This document shows positions 19,167 to 26,916 of a stretch of DNA of 64,000 nt, one piece after another; the stretch's first letter is position 1, and each line of letters starts with the position of its first letter. Made by a program: the position numbers and the translations under genes. Source of the DNA: JANQOH01 sp965214495 (lineage in GTDB: Bacteria; Pseudomonadota; Alphaproteobacteria; UBA7887); the NCBI GenBank assembly GCA_965214495.1, contig OZ243958.1, positions 1,488,001 through 1,552,000 of the forward strand. The letters are read 5' to 3'. Below the pieces are notes generated by a model. That model had not been told where the DNA came from. It was given only the letters and a program-made list of their open reading frames with translations, and made no database searches.

Positions 19167-20372
19167 GTAGAGTCGGCGACTGGCGCGGTTGCGGTAGGCT
19201 TGTGGGGGTCGCTGTTGTCCGGCGGCTTTCGCTGTGCCGGTGCCTCACTCCACGCCGTGGCTCCGTTTCCAGTCGCCGCTCATCGAACCGGATGTGCGGA
19301 TTTCCCGCATCCGGCTCTCGGACGAGATCATGCCTTCGCCCACGGAAAACCGCTCGTTCGCGGGGCAAGGCGGGTGAGGCCCATGTCGTCGTATAGACAC
19401 TCATCCGGGAAGCGCACCTGTTTCCCGGCCCCAACCTTGTGCTTACGATACAACCACTGACGCAGCCGCCGGTTCGCGTGCCGATCGATCGCGGCATAGG
19501 CCGGACTGACCCGACCCGGGACGAAGTCGTGCGCCCATCCGGTCATCGACCGGTTCAGGCGATCTACGATCACGTCCGGGTCCAGCAACCCGTTGCGCGC
19601 TATCGTCAGCCCGCCGATCCTGCGGCAGATACGCCAGTGCCCCAAGCCACCGCTCCACCCCATACGCCTCGATGTCCGCCACCGTCTCGCCGTCCACACC
19701 GGCAGCCCCGCCATTGCGGCGGACCTCCTGCCAGGCAACGGCGAGCACGTCGGCGCGCCACACCTTGGCGCACAGCGCATAGAAACGATCGCCCGGAGCT
19801 TCCTTCGCTTTCGCATGCAGCGCCGTCCGGAGCCTCCGGAAACACTCGCCGGGGCTGATAGGCTCTCGCCAGTCCCCACGTCCCTTCCCCCGTCAAACGC
19901 CTCTCTCGAACCAAGGCCCCTTCCCTCCGTCGGCGTTACCCGACTTCATCGGTACTACGAGCCTCTCCGCCACCCCCGGCGGCCCGACCCATCCCTCGCG
20001 GGCGGTCGGTTGGCGCGTGCCACGCCACCGCCAGGGGCTTCCCGTGTTGCTGCCATCCCCCTCTTCCATGCGTGCCGCCGCCACTACCCCGGCGGAACCG
20101 GCCGGTGCGCGCGTCGCTCGCTTCCCGGCCAATGTCAGCCTTCCCCGGGATGCCGGCGGGTCGGCTTCCGCATCACCCGTTTCGAGGCCTGCTCGGCGTT
20201 CACTCGCGTTGCGGCCCGCATGGTCGCTGAACCGCCTGACGCGGCCCGTTACATCGGAGTGCTTCAGTCGAAGTCGTTACCTCCTTCAACCGCCCCGATT
20301 GCTTCCGGCTGGAGCGACAGTCGCCGGGCGGGATTCGCACCCGCCGGGAAATGGCGCCTTACCACGGCGCAC
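19167..20372 (-). mobile_element. group II intron, copy 2, with internally deleted RT gene
   Basis: Nearly identical to copy 1, 1,206 nt, from GTGCG (20372-20368) to CTAC at 19167. Domain V lies at 19285-19317 and differs from copy 1 by one base. It is 27 nt longer than copy 1, the main difference being an extra stretch in the RT remnant around 19560-19600. Its 5' exon is again the hairpin with arms GGCAACC/GGTTGCC, and its 3' exon is the last unit of the 127-bp array. It is in the same orientation as copy 1. Confidence 0.85.
19328..19850 (-). pseudogene. group II intron reverse transcriptase/maturase remnant, copy 2
   Basis: Same structure as the copy-1 remnant: N-terminal VWRADVLAVAWQEVRRNGG and DIEAYGVERWLGALA, then the maturase end, here slightly longer (NGLLDPDVIVDRLNRSMTGW through RLRQWLYRKHKV to FPWAKA, stop at 19328). 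The catalytic reverse transcriptase core is deleted at the same place as in copy 1, so the deletion predates the duplication of the intron at this locus. Confidence 0.85.
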
Positions 20373-20610
20373 GGCAACCACAAGGGTTGCCCTCCCTTGT
20401 TCCGCGCCTGTTCGGGGGTTCGGGCACCCACAAGGGGCGCCCCTACAGATGGGTCGATGTGGCATGCGGGCGGGACGCCCGCGCACCTCTGGTGCGGGCG
20501 CCCCTACAGGCGGTCGATGTGGCGTGCGGGCGGGACGCCCGCGCACCAAGGCATGCCCAAGGGAAGGGACGCTTCCCCGTGCGGTGACGATCTTCAGGAT
20601 CGCGGGCGGG
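20373..20610. repeat. dispersed hairpins and a 60-bp tandem duplication
   Basis: Starts with the same hairpin that opens the 127-bp units (20373-20391). A related motif CACAAGGGGCGCCCCTACAG follows at 20429-20448. A 36-bp segment with the palindrome GCGGGCGGGACGCCCGC occurs at 20452-20487 and again at 20512-20547 with one difference, so a 60-bp unit is present twice. No gene is seen. The stretch ends at the nosL stop codon. Confidence 0.75.
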
Positions 20611-21171
20611 TCAGTGCGCGTGTTCGCCACGGTCCGGCGCGGCGCTTCCCGCGCCTTCGGCAGCCGGGTTCGCGCCGCCCACAACGTAACCCGCCGGGAT
20701 ATCGTCGAAGGCGACGACGCGCCCGCCCCAGGCAGTGCCGAACGCCGCAGCGGCGGCGCGGTTGGAAAACGGTACCGCCTCGGGCGCTCCCATGCCGCCC
20801 ACGCGGCTGCTTTCGATCACATACCAGGCGGTGCGGGCCTCGATCCAGGTGCCCGGTTCGGGCGAGTCCCAGTTCGCACGCGCCATGTCGTTGACGTAGA
20901 TCGCCGCGATGTCCTTCGGCTCGCCGGGGAGCATGGTGAAGGCGATCGTATCGCGCGCCGACGAGAACCAGATCGGATCGTCGCGGTGCTTCAGGAAGAC
21001 CTGTCCCTTGGGGCCGCGATGGTCGGCGACGATCATGTTGCAGTAGTAACCTGTCGCGTCGCGGGTGAGCTCCCGCGCCTCGGGCGGCGGCGTGTCGTTG
21101 TCGTCGCACGACGTCAACGACAGGGCGAACGCCGCGAGCGCGATGGTCGGGCCAAGGCCGCGCCGGGTCAA
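20611..21171 (-). CDS. nosL: NosL copper chaperone lipoprotein
   Basis: NosL is a periplasmic, membrane-anchored copper(I) chaperone that supplies NosZ. The 186-aa product has a lipoprotein signal peptide with lipobox LTSC (Cys about residue 22), then YYCNMIV with the Cys-x-Met copper ligands, and the family region IESSRVGGMGAPEAVPF. The start overlaps the nosY stop by 4 nt. The C-terminus ends in a histidine-containing tail. A shortened copy of its last codons is at 10170-10256. Confidence 0.93.
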   Translation of the reverse strand: MTRRGLGPTIALAAFALSLTSCDDNDTPPPEARELTRDATGYYCNMIVADHRGPKGQVFLKHRDDPIWFSSARDTIAFTMLPGEPKDIAAIYVNDMARANWDSPEPGTWIEARTAWYVIESSRVGGMGAPEAVPFSNRAAAAAFGTAWGGRVVAFDDIPAGYVVGGANPAAEGAGSAAPDRGEHAH

Positions 21172-21995
21172 AGCTCCCTCCTGGCGAACAGAGCGCCGGC
21201 GGCGACGAGCGGGACGACGGTCCAGGCCGCCATCGCGAGCAGCAGCGCCGGCGCGCCGAACCCGGCGCGCGCCGCCAGCCCCGCCATCCCCGACATGGCG
21301 GCGACGCCGTCCGCGCCGGCCAGATTGAACATGCGATAGAGGTCCGCGGGGTTGGCCAGCATGAGCGCGCCGAACAGTTCCGCGGTGACGGCATGGCCCT
21401 CGTCGGCGACGAGGACGCCGAGAAGGGCCATGTCGTAGAGCACGACGAACAAGAGCCAGACTGCGACGGCGGCGCCGGCGGCGGCGCCGCGGTCGCGGGT
21501 CGCGGCGCTGACCAGAAAGCCGAGCGCAAGGAAGATCGCGCCAAGCAGCCCCGACGATCCCACCATGCGCCCGAACGCGCGCCAGGTTTCTCCGTCGGCG
21601 CCGCCGTCCATAACCGCGACCGCGCCGGCGGCGCCGTAGCCCGCGACGGTCGCGAGAAGAAGGATCGCCAGATGGCCGAGGAACTTGCCGGCCACCACCT
21701 GCCCGCGCCCCACCGGACAGGCGAGCAACAGGAGCATCGTGCCGCGCTCCACCTCCGTCACCAGGGTATCGTAGGAGAGCAGCAGGGCGATCAACGGGAT
21801 GAGATAGATGCTCAGGCTCGACAAGCTGACCACGGTCACCGCGAGGCGGCTCGCCTTGACCGCGCCGGCCGGCGCGCTGCCGAGAAACGCCAGAACCAGC
21901 GCCAGACTGCCGAGCAGGAGCGTCGCGGCAAGGACCCAGCGGTTGCGGAACCCGTCGCGGATTTCCTTGCCGGCGACGATCGAAACCGCCCTCAC
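21168..21995 (-). CDS. nosY: NosY, ABC transporter permease for NosZ maturation
   Basis: Membrane subunit of the NosDFY ABC complex that matures the CuZ site of nitrous oxide reductase. It is 275 aa with about six hydrophobic segments; the start VRAVSIVAGKEIRDGFRNRW is the typical NosY N-terminus. The frame stays open far upstream to 23282, but that extension crosses opposite-strand genes, so I start at the GTG at 21995. Its ATPase partner nosF is 2.7 kb upstream, separated by three genes in mixed orientation, so nosY needs its own promoter; none with clear boxes was seen. Confidence 0.92.
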   Translation of the reverse strand: MRAVSIVAGKEIRDGFRNRWVLAATLLLGSLALVLAFLGSAPAGAVKASRLAVTVVSLSSLSIYLIPLIALLLSYDTLVTEVERGTMLLLLACPVGRGQVVAGKFLGHLAILLLATVAGYGAAGAVAVMDGGADGETWRAFGRMVGSSGLLGAIFLALGFLVSAATRDRGAAAGAAVAVWLLFVVLYDMALLGVLVADEGHAVTAELFGALMLANPADLYRMFNLAGADGVAAMSGMAGLAARAGFGAPALLLAMAAWTVVPLVAAGALFARREL

Positions 21996-22211
21996 GACCG
22001 CGTTCCGCGTATTCGACGACCCGGTTCGCGACGAAACCGCGCCGGCCCGAGCGTCCGTCTCATCAAGCCCAGCGCCGCATTGTCTTCGACAGACCGACCC
22101 GAGCGACCGGAGGCAGGACGAAAACGATTTCGCATCATCGGGACGCCGGCTAGAATATCGTCGCTTGAACGGCCCGCGGCAGGATCGGGCCGGAGACGCC
22201 GGGGAGGACCC

Positions 22212-22865
22212 ATGAAACTCTATTACGATCCGATCACCGTGAATTGCCGCAAGGTCGTCGCCGGGCTCGACCTGGCCGGCGCGGCATACGACTCCGAGAA
22301 TGTCGATTATTTCGGCGGCGGACACAAGGAGCCGGCGTTCCGCGAGATCAACCCGAACGCCGAGTTGCCGGCGCTCGTCGACGGCGACCTGGTGTTGTGG
22401 GAATCGAACGCGATTCTGGTGTATGGCGCGGAGAAGACCGGCGCACAGTCGGCCTATCCCCGCGACGCCGCGGTGCGCGCGGACATCCAGCGCTGGCTGC
22501 TGTGGGAAGCGAGCAAATGGTTCGCCGCGTGCTACGTCTATCTGGTCGAATATGTCGTCAAGCCGATCCTCGACGACACGCCCGACGACGCCGCGATCGA
22601 AGCGCACGCACCGACGTGGCACGGGCTCGCCGGCATTCTCGAACGGCGCCTGGACGGACGGGAATGGCTGTCTGCCGACACGCCCACCATCGCCGATATC
22701 GCGGTCGCGGCGCCGATGCACCTGCACAGCTTCCAGAAACTGCCGCTGGAGAACTACCCGAACCTTCGCGCGTGGATGACGCGCGTCGAGGCCCTGCCCT
22801 GCTGGCGGAAATCGGACCCGGCGCCGCATCTGCCGCCGGAAGCCATCGCGAAACTCATGGCCTGA
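22212..22865 (+). CDS. glutathione S-transferase family protein
   Basis: A 217-aa GST: the N-terminus MKLYYDPITVNCRKVVAGL carries the active-site region (here an NCRK segment), NAELPALVDGDLVLWESNAI is the cis-Pro/Glu-Ser glutathione-binding loop, and the C-terminal domain contains DTPTIADIAVAAPM. The ATG at 22212 follows GGGGAGG. It lies between nosF and nosY on the opposite strand, followed 30 bp later by a CmcJ-like gene with which it probably forms an operon. It is unrelated to the first GST at 806 apart from the fold. Confidence 0.9.
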   Translation: MKLYYDPITVNCRKVVAGLDLAGAAYDSENVDYFGGGHKEPAFREINPNAELPALVDGDLVLWESNAILVYGAEKTGAQSAYPRDAAVRADIQRWLLWEASKWFAACYVYLVEYVVKPILDDTPDDAAIEAHAPTWHGLAGILERRLDGREWLSADTPTIADIAVAAPMHLHSFQKLPLENYPNLRAWMTRVEALPCWRKSDPAPHLPPEAIAKLMA

Positions 22866-22895
22866 CCGCGCGGCGGCCCGAAGGAGAAGCGAACC

Positions 22896-23711
22896 ATGAC
22901 CGGCGACCGGTTCGTAACGGCGACCTTCAACTACACCGTCGAAACGGGTTCGGAGCCCGAATACTATCTGTACGAACCCGCCCCCGGCACGGTGAAGAAC
23001 GAGCCCGTGCCGGATCCGCGCGAAATGCGGGTTTACGACATACGCGGCGGCGAGAGCGGCTATACGCTGGACCGGGACGGTTTCGCCGCCGCCGCCATCG
23101 ACGCCGAGGTCGAGGCGTTCGCCGACCCGGAGGAGGTGCGAGAGACCTATTATCCCGCGGTCGCCGAGCGTGTGAAGCAGGCGACGGGGGCGTCGAAGGT
23201 GCGGGTGTTCGACCACAATTTTCGCAGCCACAAAGTGACCCGCCGCTCCACCACCGACGACATGCCGGTCATGCGGGTGCACAACGATTACACGGAACTG
23301 TCGGCGCCCCGGCGCATTCGCGACCTGTTACCCGAGGACGAGGCCGAATACCGGCTGCAACGCCGATACGCCTTCATCAACCTGTGGCGGCCGGTGACTC
23401 GCACGGTTCGGGAATCGCCGCTCGGCGTCTGTTCGGCGCAGTCGGTCCGGCAAAGCGATTTCATGGTCCTGGCGCTGCGCTATCGCGACCGCAACGGGCA
23501 GATCTACTTCATGCGCTATAACCCGGACCATCGGTGGTTCTACTGCTCGGAGATGCGCACGAACGAAGCGCTGTTGCTCAAATGCTTCGACTCGGCCGGA
23601 GACGGCCGGGCGCGCTACACCGCGCACAGCGCCTTCGAGGATCCGACCAGTCCGCCCGACGCCGAACCGCGGGAAAGCCTCGAAGCCCGCGCCATCGCGT
23701 TTTTCGATTGA
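22896..23711 (+). CDS. CmcJ/NvfI-family oxidoreductase
   Basis: A 271-aa protein of the CmcJ/NvfI (AsaB-like) family, related to 2-oxoglutarate/iron-type hydroxylases and known from fungal and actinobacterial secondary metabolism. Visible are RVFDHNFRSHK, the VHNDYT motif (His-x-Asp metal-ligand pattern), FINLWRPV and, near the C-terminus, a YCSEMRTNEALLLKCFDS segment with SAFEDPTSPPDAEPRESLEAR, which is strongly conserved in the family. It follows the GST gene by 30 bp with a GAAGGAG ribosome site. The substrate is unknown. It has no evident link to denitrification although it sits inside the nos cluster. Confidence 0.85.
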   Translation: MTGDRFVTATFNYTVETGSEPEYYLYEPAPGTVKNEPVPDPREMRVYDIRGGESGYTLDRDGFAAAAIDAEVEAFADPEEVRETYYPAVAERVKQATGASKVRVFDHNFRSHKVTRRSTTDDMPVMRVHNDYTELSAPRRIRDLLPEDEAEYRLQRRYAFINLWRPVTRTVRESPLGVCSAQSVRQSDFMVLALRYRDRNGQIYFMRYNPDHRWFYCSEMRTNEALLLKCFDSAGDGRARYTAHSAFEDPTSPPDAEPRESLEARAIAFFD

Positions 23712-23736
23712 AACCCGATCATGGGCGCCGCGGCGT

Positions 23737-24510
23737 TCAGGGCAGGGTGACCAGACCGCCGGACGCGACATAAGTCTGGCCGGTGGTGAAGCTCGAACGT
23801 TCGCTGAGCAGGAAAGCGACCAGTTCGGCGATCTCTTCCGGCTTCCCGGTGCGCCCGAGCGGCGTCTGGCCGACGACTTGCGCCCGCACCTCGTCGCTCA
23901 TGTCTTTGGTCATGTCGGTGTCGATGAGACCGGGCGCGACGCAGTTGACCCGGATTGCGGGACCCAGCGCGGCCGCACAGTTCCGCACGAAACCGATCAC
24001 CGCCGCCTTCGACGTGCCGTAGGCGATCAGGCGATGCCTGACGATCCGGCTGGCGGCCAGACCGTTGATCGAGGAAATGCAGACGATGCGTCCGAAACCG
24101 CGTTCGCTCATGCCGTCCTTGGCCAGCCAGACCGGATGGAACGTGCCGTTGACGTTGACCTTGAGGATCTCGTCCCAGACTTCCGCCGGCATTTCCGTAT
24201 CGTCGCGGAAGGTCGCGATACCGGCGTTGGCGACCAGCAGATCGACCGGTCCGAGATCGGTTTCGACGGCGCGGAACATCTCCCGCGCCCGATCGGGATC
24301 CGACACGTCCGCCCGATAGATCCGCGCCTGACCGCCGGCTTCGTTCGCCCGATCGCAGGTTTCCTGCGCCGCCCCGGCATCGGTCGCGTAATTGACTGCG
24401 ACACGCGCGCCGCCACGCGCCAACCGGATGCAGATCGCGCGCCCGATCCCGCGCGAGCCGCCGGTCACCAGTGCGGTACGACCTTCGAATTCCCTGTCGG
24501 CCATGTGCAT
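23737..24510 (-). CDS. SDR family oxidoreductase (FabG-like)
   Basis: A 257-aa classical short-chain dehydrogenase/reductase. The cofactor loop TGGSRGIGR, the NAG motif (VANAGI), a catalytic serine in CISSINGL and YGTSK with catalytic Tyr and Lys are all present, and the C-terminus has the usual PLGRTGKPEEIA and TGQTYVASGG. The length is standard. The substrate is unknown; FabG-like proteins reduce many 3-oxoacyl or alcohol substrates. The start may be the ATG at 24510 or the one at 24504. It is convergent with the CmcJ gene and lies between nosF and nosY. Confidence 0.92.
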   Translation of the reverse strand: MHMADREFEGRTALVTGGSRGIGRAICIRLARGGARVAVNYATDAGAAQETCDRANEAGGQARIYRADVSDPDRAREMFRAVETDLGPVDLLVANAGIATFRDDTEMPAEVWDEILKVNVNGTFHPVWLAKDGMSERGFGRIVCISSINGLAASRIVRHRLIAYGTSKAAVIGFVRNCAAALGPAIRVNCVAPGLIDTDMTKDMSDEVRAQVVGQTPLGRTGKPEEIAELVAFLLSERSSFTTGQTYVASGGLVTLP

Positions 24511-24709
24511 CGTTCTCCCGGTCCAGTCTTGCGTCCGGCCCCCGTCGCCGAACCCGGGCCGCGCTATCCGCCGGCGCCGGACCCTCCTCAGTGCGAGTTG
24601 AGCGCGGTCGGTCCGTTATGACCGATTCGTCGATGCCAGGGAAACGAGGCGCGCAAACGAGCAGGCGAAGCGTCGGATATGGGCTTGTCGGCAGCGGTCG
24701 GAACCGCCC

Positions 24710-25630
24710 TTACGACGACGATTCGTCTTCCCGGTAGAAGGCGTAGAGCGCGTCGAGCGTCGGCGGCCGGATCTCCATGTCCCGCACGGCGCCGCCCAGA
24801 CCCGCGATATGACGGACGAGGGCCATGGTTTCGCCGGGCGGACAGGACAGTTCGACCGTCCGATCCTCGACGCGCGCGACGACGCCGGCGTCGAAGCGTT
24901 CCGCCACGGCAGCGGCGGCACCGGGCGCGACGGCCAGCCGCAGGCGGCTCGGCAGCGGCGCGGCCGCGCGCAGCGAATCGAGCGGCTCGCAAGCCATCAG
25001 GCGCCCCTGTTTCATGATCGCGATGCGAGCGAATTGCTGCGCCTCGAGTTCGGTCAGCGCGTGAGAGGACAGCAGGACCGCCGCGCCGTTGTCGGCCATA
25101 CCGCGCACGCTTTCGTAGAAGTCCGACCGCGAGGCCGGATCGAGTCCCGACGTCGGCTCGTCCAGCAACAGCAGCCGGGGCCGCCCCAACAAGGCTTGCG
25201 CCAGCCCCAGACGCTGCCTCATGCCTTTGGAATATGTCCCGATGCGTTTGCGGCCGGCTTCGGCAAGACCGACCCGGTCGAGCGCCCTGCGGCCCTCGCG
25301 AGCCGAAACGCCTTTGAGGCGGGCGTAGAACTCGAGCAGCGACGGCCCGGTCATGCCGTCATAGAGCGCGAGGTTCTCCGGCAGGAAACCGATGTCTCTC
25401 CGCGTTTTCACGGCACCGCGGCGCGTCGGATCCTCGCCGAGAACGCGCACCGCGCCGTCGGTCGGGCGGGTGAGACCGAGTAACAGCTTCATCAGCGTCG
25501 TCTTGCCGGCGCCGTTGTGGCCGAGCAACGCCACGCGCTCGCCGGCCCCGATCGCGAGGCTCACGTCATCGACCGCGGTCAGGGAACCGTAACGCCGGGT
25601 CGCGCGCTCGACGACGGCCGGCGCGCTCAC
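24710..25630 (-). CDS. nosF: NosF, ATPase of the NosDFY complex
   Basis: A 306-aa ABC ATPase that powers the NosY permease for CuZ assembly. Walker A is GHNGAGKTTLM, the signature is YSKGMRQRLGLAQAL, Walker B LLLLDEPTSGLDP, and the switch histidine is in LLSSHALTE. The GTG at 25630 overlaps the nosD stop (GTGA), so it is translationally coupled to nosD. The next gene downstream in the same direction is the unrelated SDR, not nosY. Confidence 0.94.
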   Translation of the reverse strand: MSAPAVVERATRRYGSLTAVDDVSLAIGAGERVALLGHNGAGKTTLMKLLLGLTRPTDGAVRVLGEDPTRRGAVKTRRDIGFLPENLALYDGMTGPSLLEFYARLKGVSAREGRRALDRVGLAEAGRKRIGTYSKGMRQRLGLAQALLGRPRLLLLDEPTSGLDPASRSDFYESVRGMADNGAAVLLSSHALTELEAQQFARIAIMKQGRLMACEPLDSLRAAAPLPSRLRLAVAPGAAAAVAERFDAGVVARVEDRTVELSCPPGETMALVRHIAGLGGAVRDMEIRPPTLDALYAFYREDESSS

Positions 25631-26916
25631 TCGAAGTGTCCGACGTCGCCGTGCGCCGCGATTTCCGGCGCCCGCATGAGAGGCGCACTGTCGATGACGC
25701 CGCCCGGCAGCAACGCCGGGAACTGCTCCTGCGACCAGCGAAGCACCTGTACCGCCGGGCTGGTCAACAACAGTTTCGCCAGAGGATGCCGCCACATTAT
25801 CCGATCGACCAGACCGTTCGGCCGGTATGGCGAGTCGGCCAGGCCGTCGCCGTCCAGGTCGAACGCCGGGTTGTCGCTCCAGTAGTTGCCGCGGCCCCGG
25901 TGCGACCATTCGAGCCAGCGCGTGCCGACATACCGGACCTGGGTCCGGTTATCGACGAAAGCGTTGACGGTGAAGACGTTGCCTTCCGAACCGGCGGTGA
26001 AGTGGATCCCCGTGCCGCAGCCGTCGAAGCGGTTGCCGCGAATGACGTTCTTGTTCGAGTTATAGAGAAAGACGCATTTATCGCCGCCTCGCCGCACGAC
26101 GTTGTTTTCGATATGCGAGTCGTTCGCGTAGTTGAACATGATGCCGTGGTCGCGGTCGCCTTCGGAGAGGTTGTCGAAGACTTGCAGGCCCCGCGAATAC
26201 ATCAGGGCGTAGCCGATATGGTTGCCGCGCGACCGGTTTCCGGCAATCTCGCCATCATGCGCATACATGTAGTGGATGGCGAAGCGCAACGCGCCGAACG
26301 TGTTGCCGCGAAAGACGTTGCGCGCGCTCGTCGTGACGAAGATCCCGTCGCGGCCGAAACGGAACGCGTTGCGTTCCACCACCGAGCCGGGCGAGTTCCA
26401 CAGATGGACTCCGTTGCCCCGGTCGTTCATGCGCGGGTCCCGACTGCCGTCTATCCGGTTGCCCCTGACGGTAACGCGCTCGGGGCCATGCAGATAGACG
26501 CCGAACAGATTGTCGGTGAAGCGGTTGTCTTCGATCAGCGCTCCGTCACCCGCTTCGCCGACGAACACGCCGGCATCGACGGTCGTGAAGTCGGCGCCGG
26601 AACCGCGCACGGTCAGGCCGCGCACCACGACCTCGGGGGCGGCGACCTCGATGACCCGCCCTCTCCCGCCGCCGTCCACGACGGCGCCCGGCTCGCCGCG
26701 GAGCGTGAGACGCGCCCGGTCGATCACGACCGGTCCGGCGTGCGCGCCGGGTTTCAGGATCAGGACGTCGCCAGGGCCGGAAGCGGCGAGCGCCTCGGCA
26801 AGGCGCACGCCGCCGGGTTCCACCGCAATGGCGGCGGCCGCGCGGTCCCACGGCGGCGGGCCGCAGAGCGCCCAAAGCAAACCCGCCGCCAGAACCGGGA
26901 CCGCGCGCCGCGCCAT
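25627..26916 (-). CDS. nosD: NosD, periplasmic copper-site maturation protein
   Basis: A 429-aa secreted right-handed beta-helix (CASH/PbH1 repeat) protein that works with NosFY in building the CuZ centre of NosZ. It has an N-terminal signal peptide (VPVLAAGLLWALCG) and many repeats of the type 'GNRFDGC / VFRGNTFGA / IENNVVRRGG'. The conserved C-terminal region with GRGNYWSDNPAFDLDGDG is present. Its ATG shares one base with the nosZ stop codon. Confidence 0.95.
   Translation of the reverse strand: MARRAVPVLAAGLLWALCGPPPWDRAAAAIAVEPGGVRLAEALAASGPGDVLILKPGAHAGPVVIDRARLTLRGEPGAVVDGGGRGRVIEVAAPEVVVRGLTVRGSGADFTTVDAGVFVGEAGDGALIEDNRFTDNLFGVYLHGPERVTVRGNRIDGSRDPRMNDRGNGVHLWNSPGSVVERNAFRFGRDGIFVTTSARNVFRGNTFGALRFAIHYMYAHDGEIAGNRSRGNHIGYALMYSRGLQVFDNLSEGDRDHGIMFNYANDSHIENNVVRRGGDKCVFLYNSNKNVIRGNRFDGCGTGIHFTAGSEGNVFTVNAFVDNRTQVRYVGTRWLEWSHRGRGNYWSDNPAFDLDGDGLADSPYRPNGLVDRIMWRHPLAKLLLTSPAVQVLRWSQEQFPALLPGGVIDSAPLMRAPEIAAHGDVGHFE

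Noticed and set aside
21168..23282. 704-codon minus-strand frame as one long nosY
   Set aside because: The upstream 430 codons are antisense to the GST and CmcJ genes and do not resemble NosY; the conserved N-terminus begins at the GTG at 21995.
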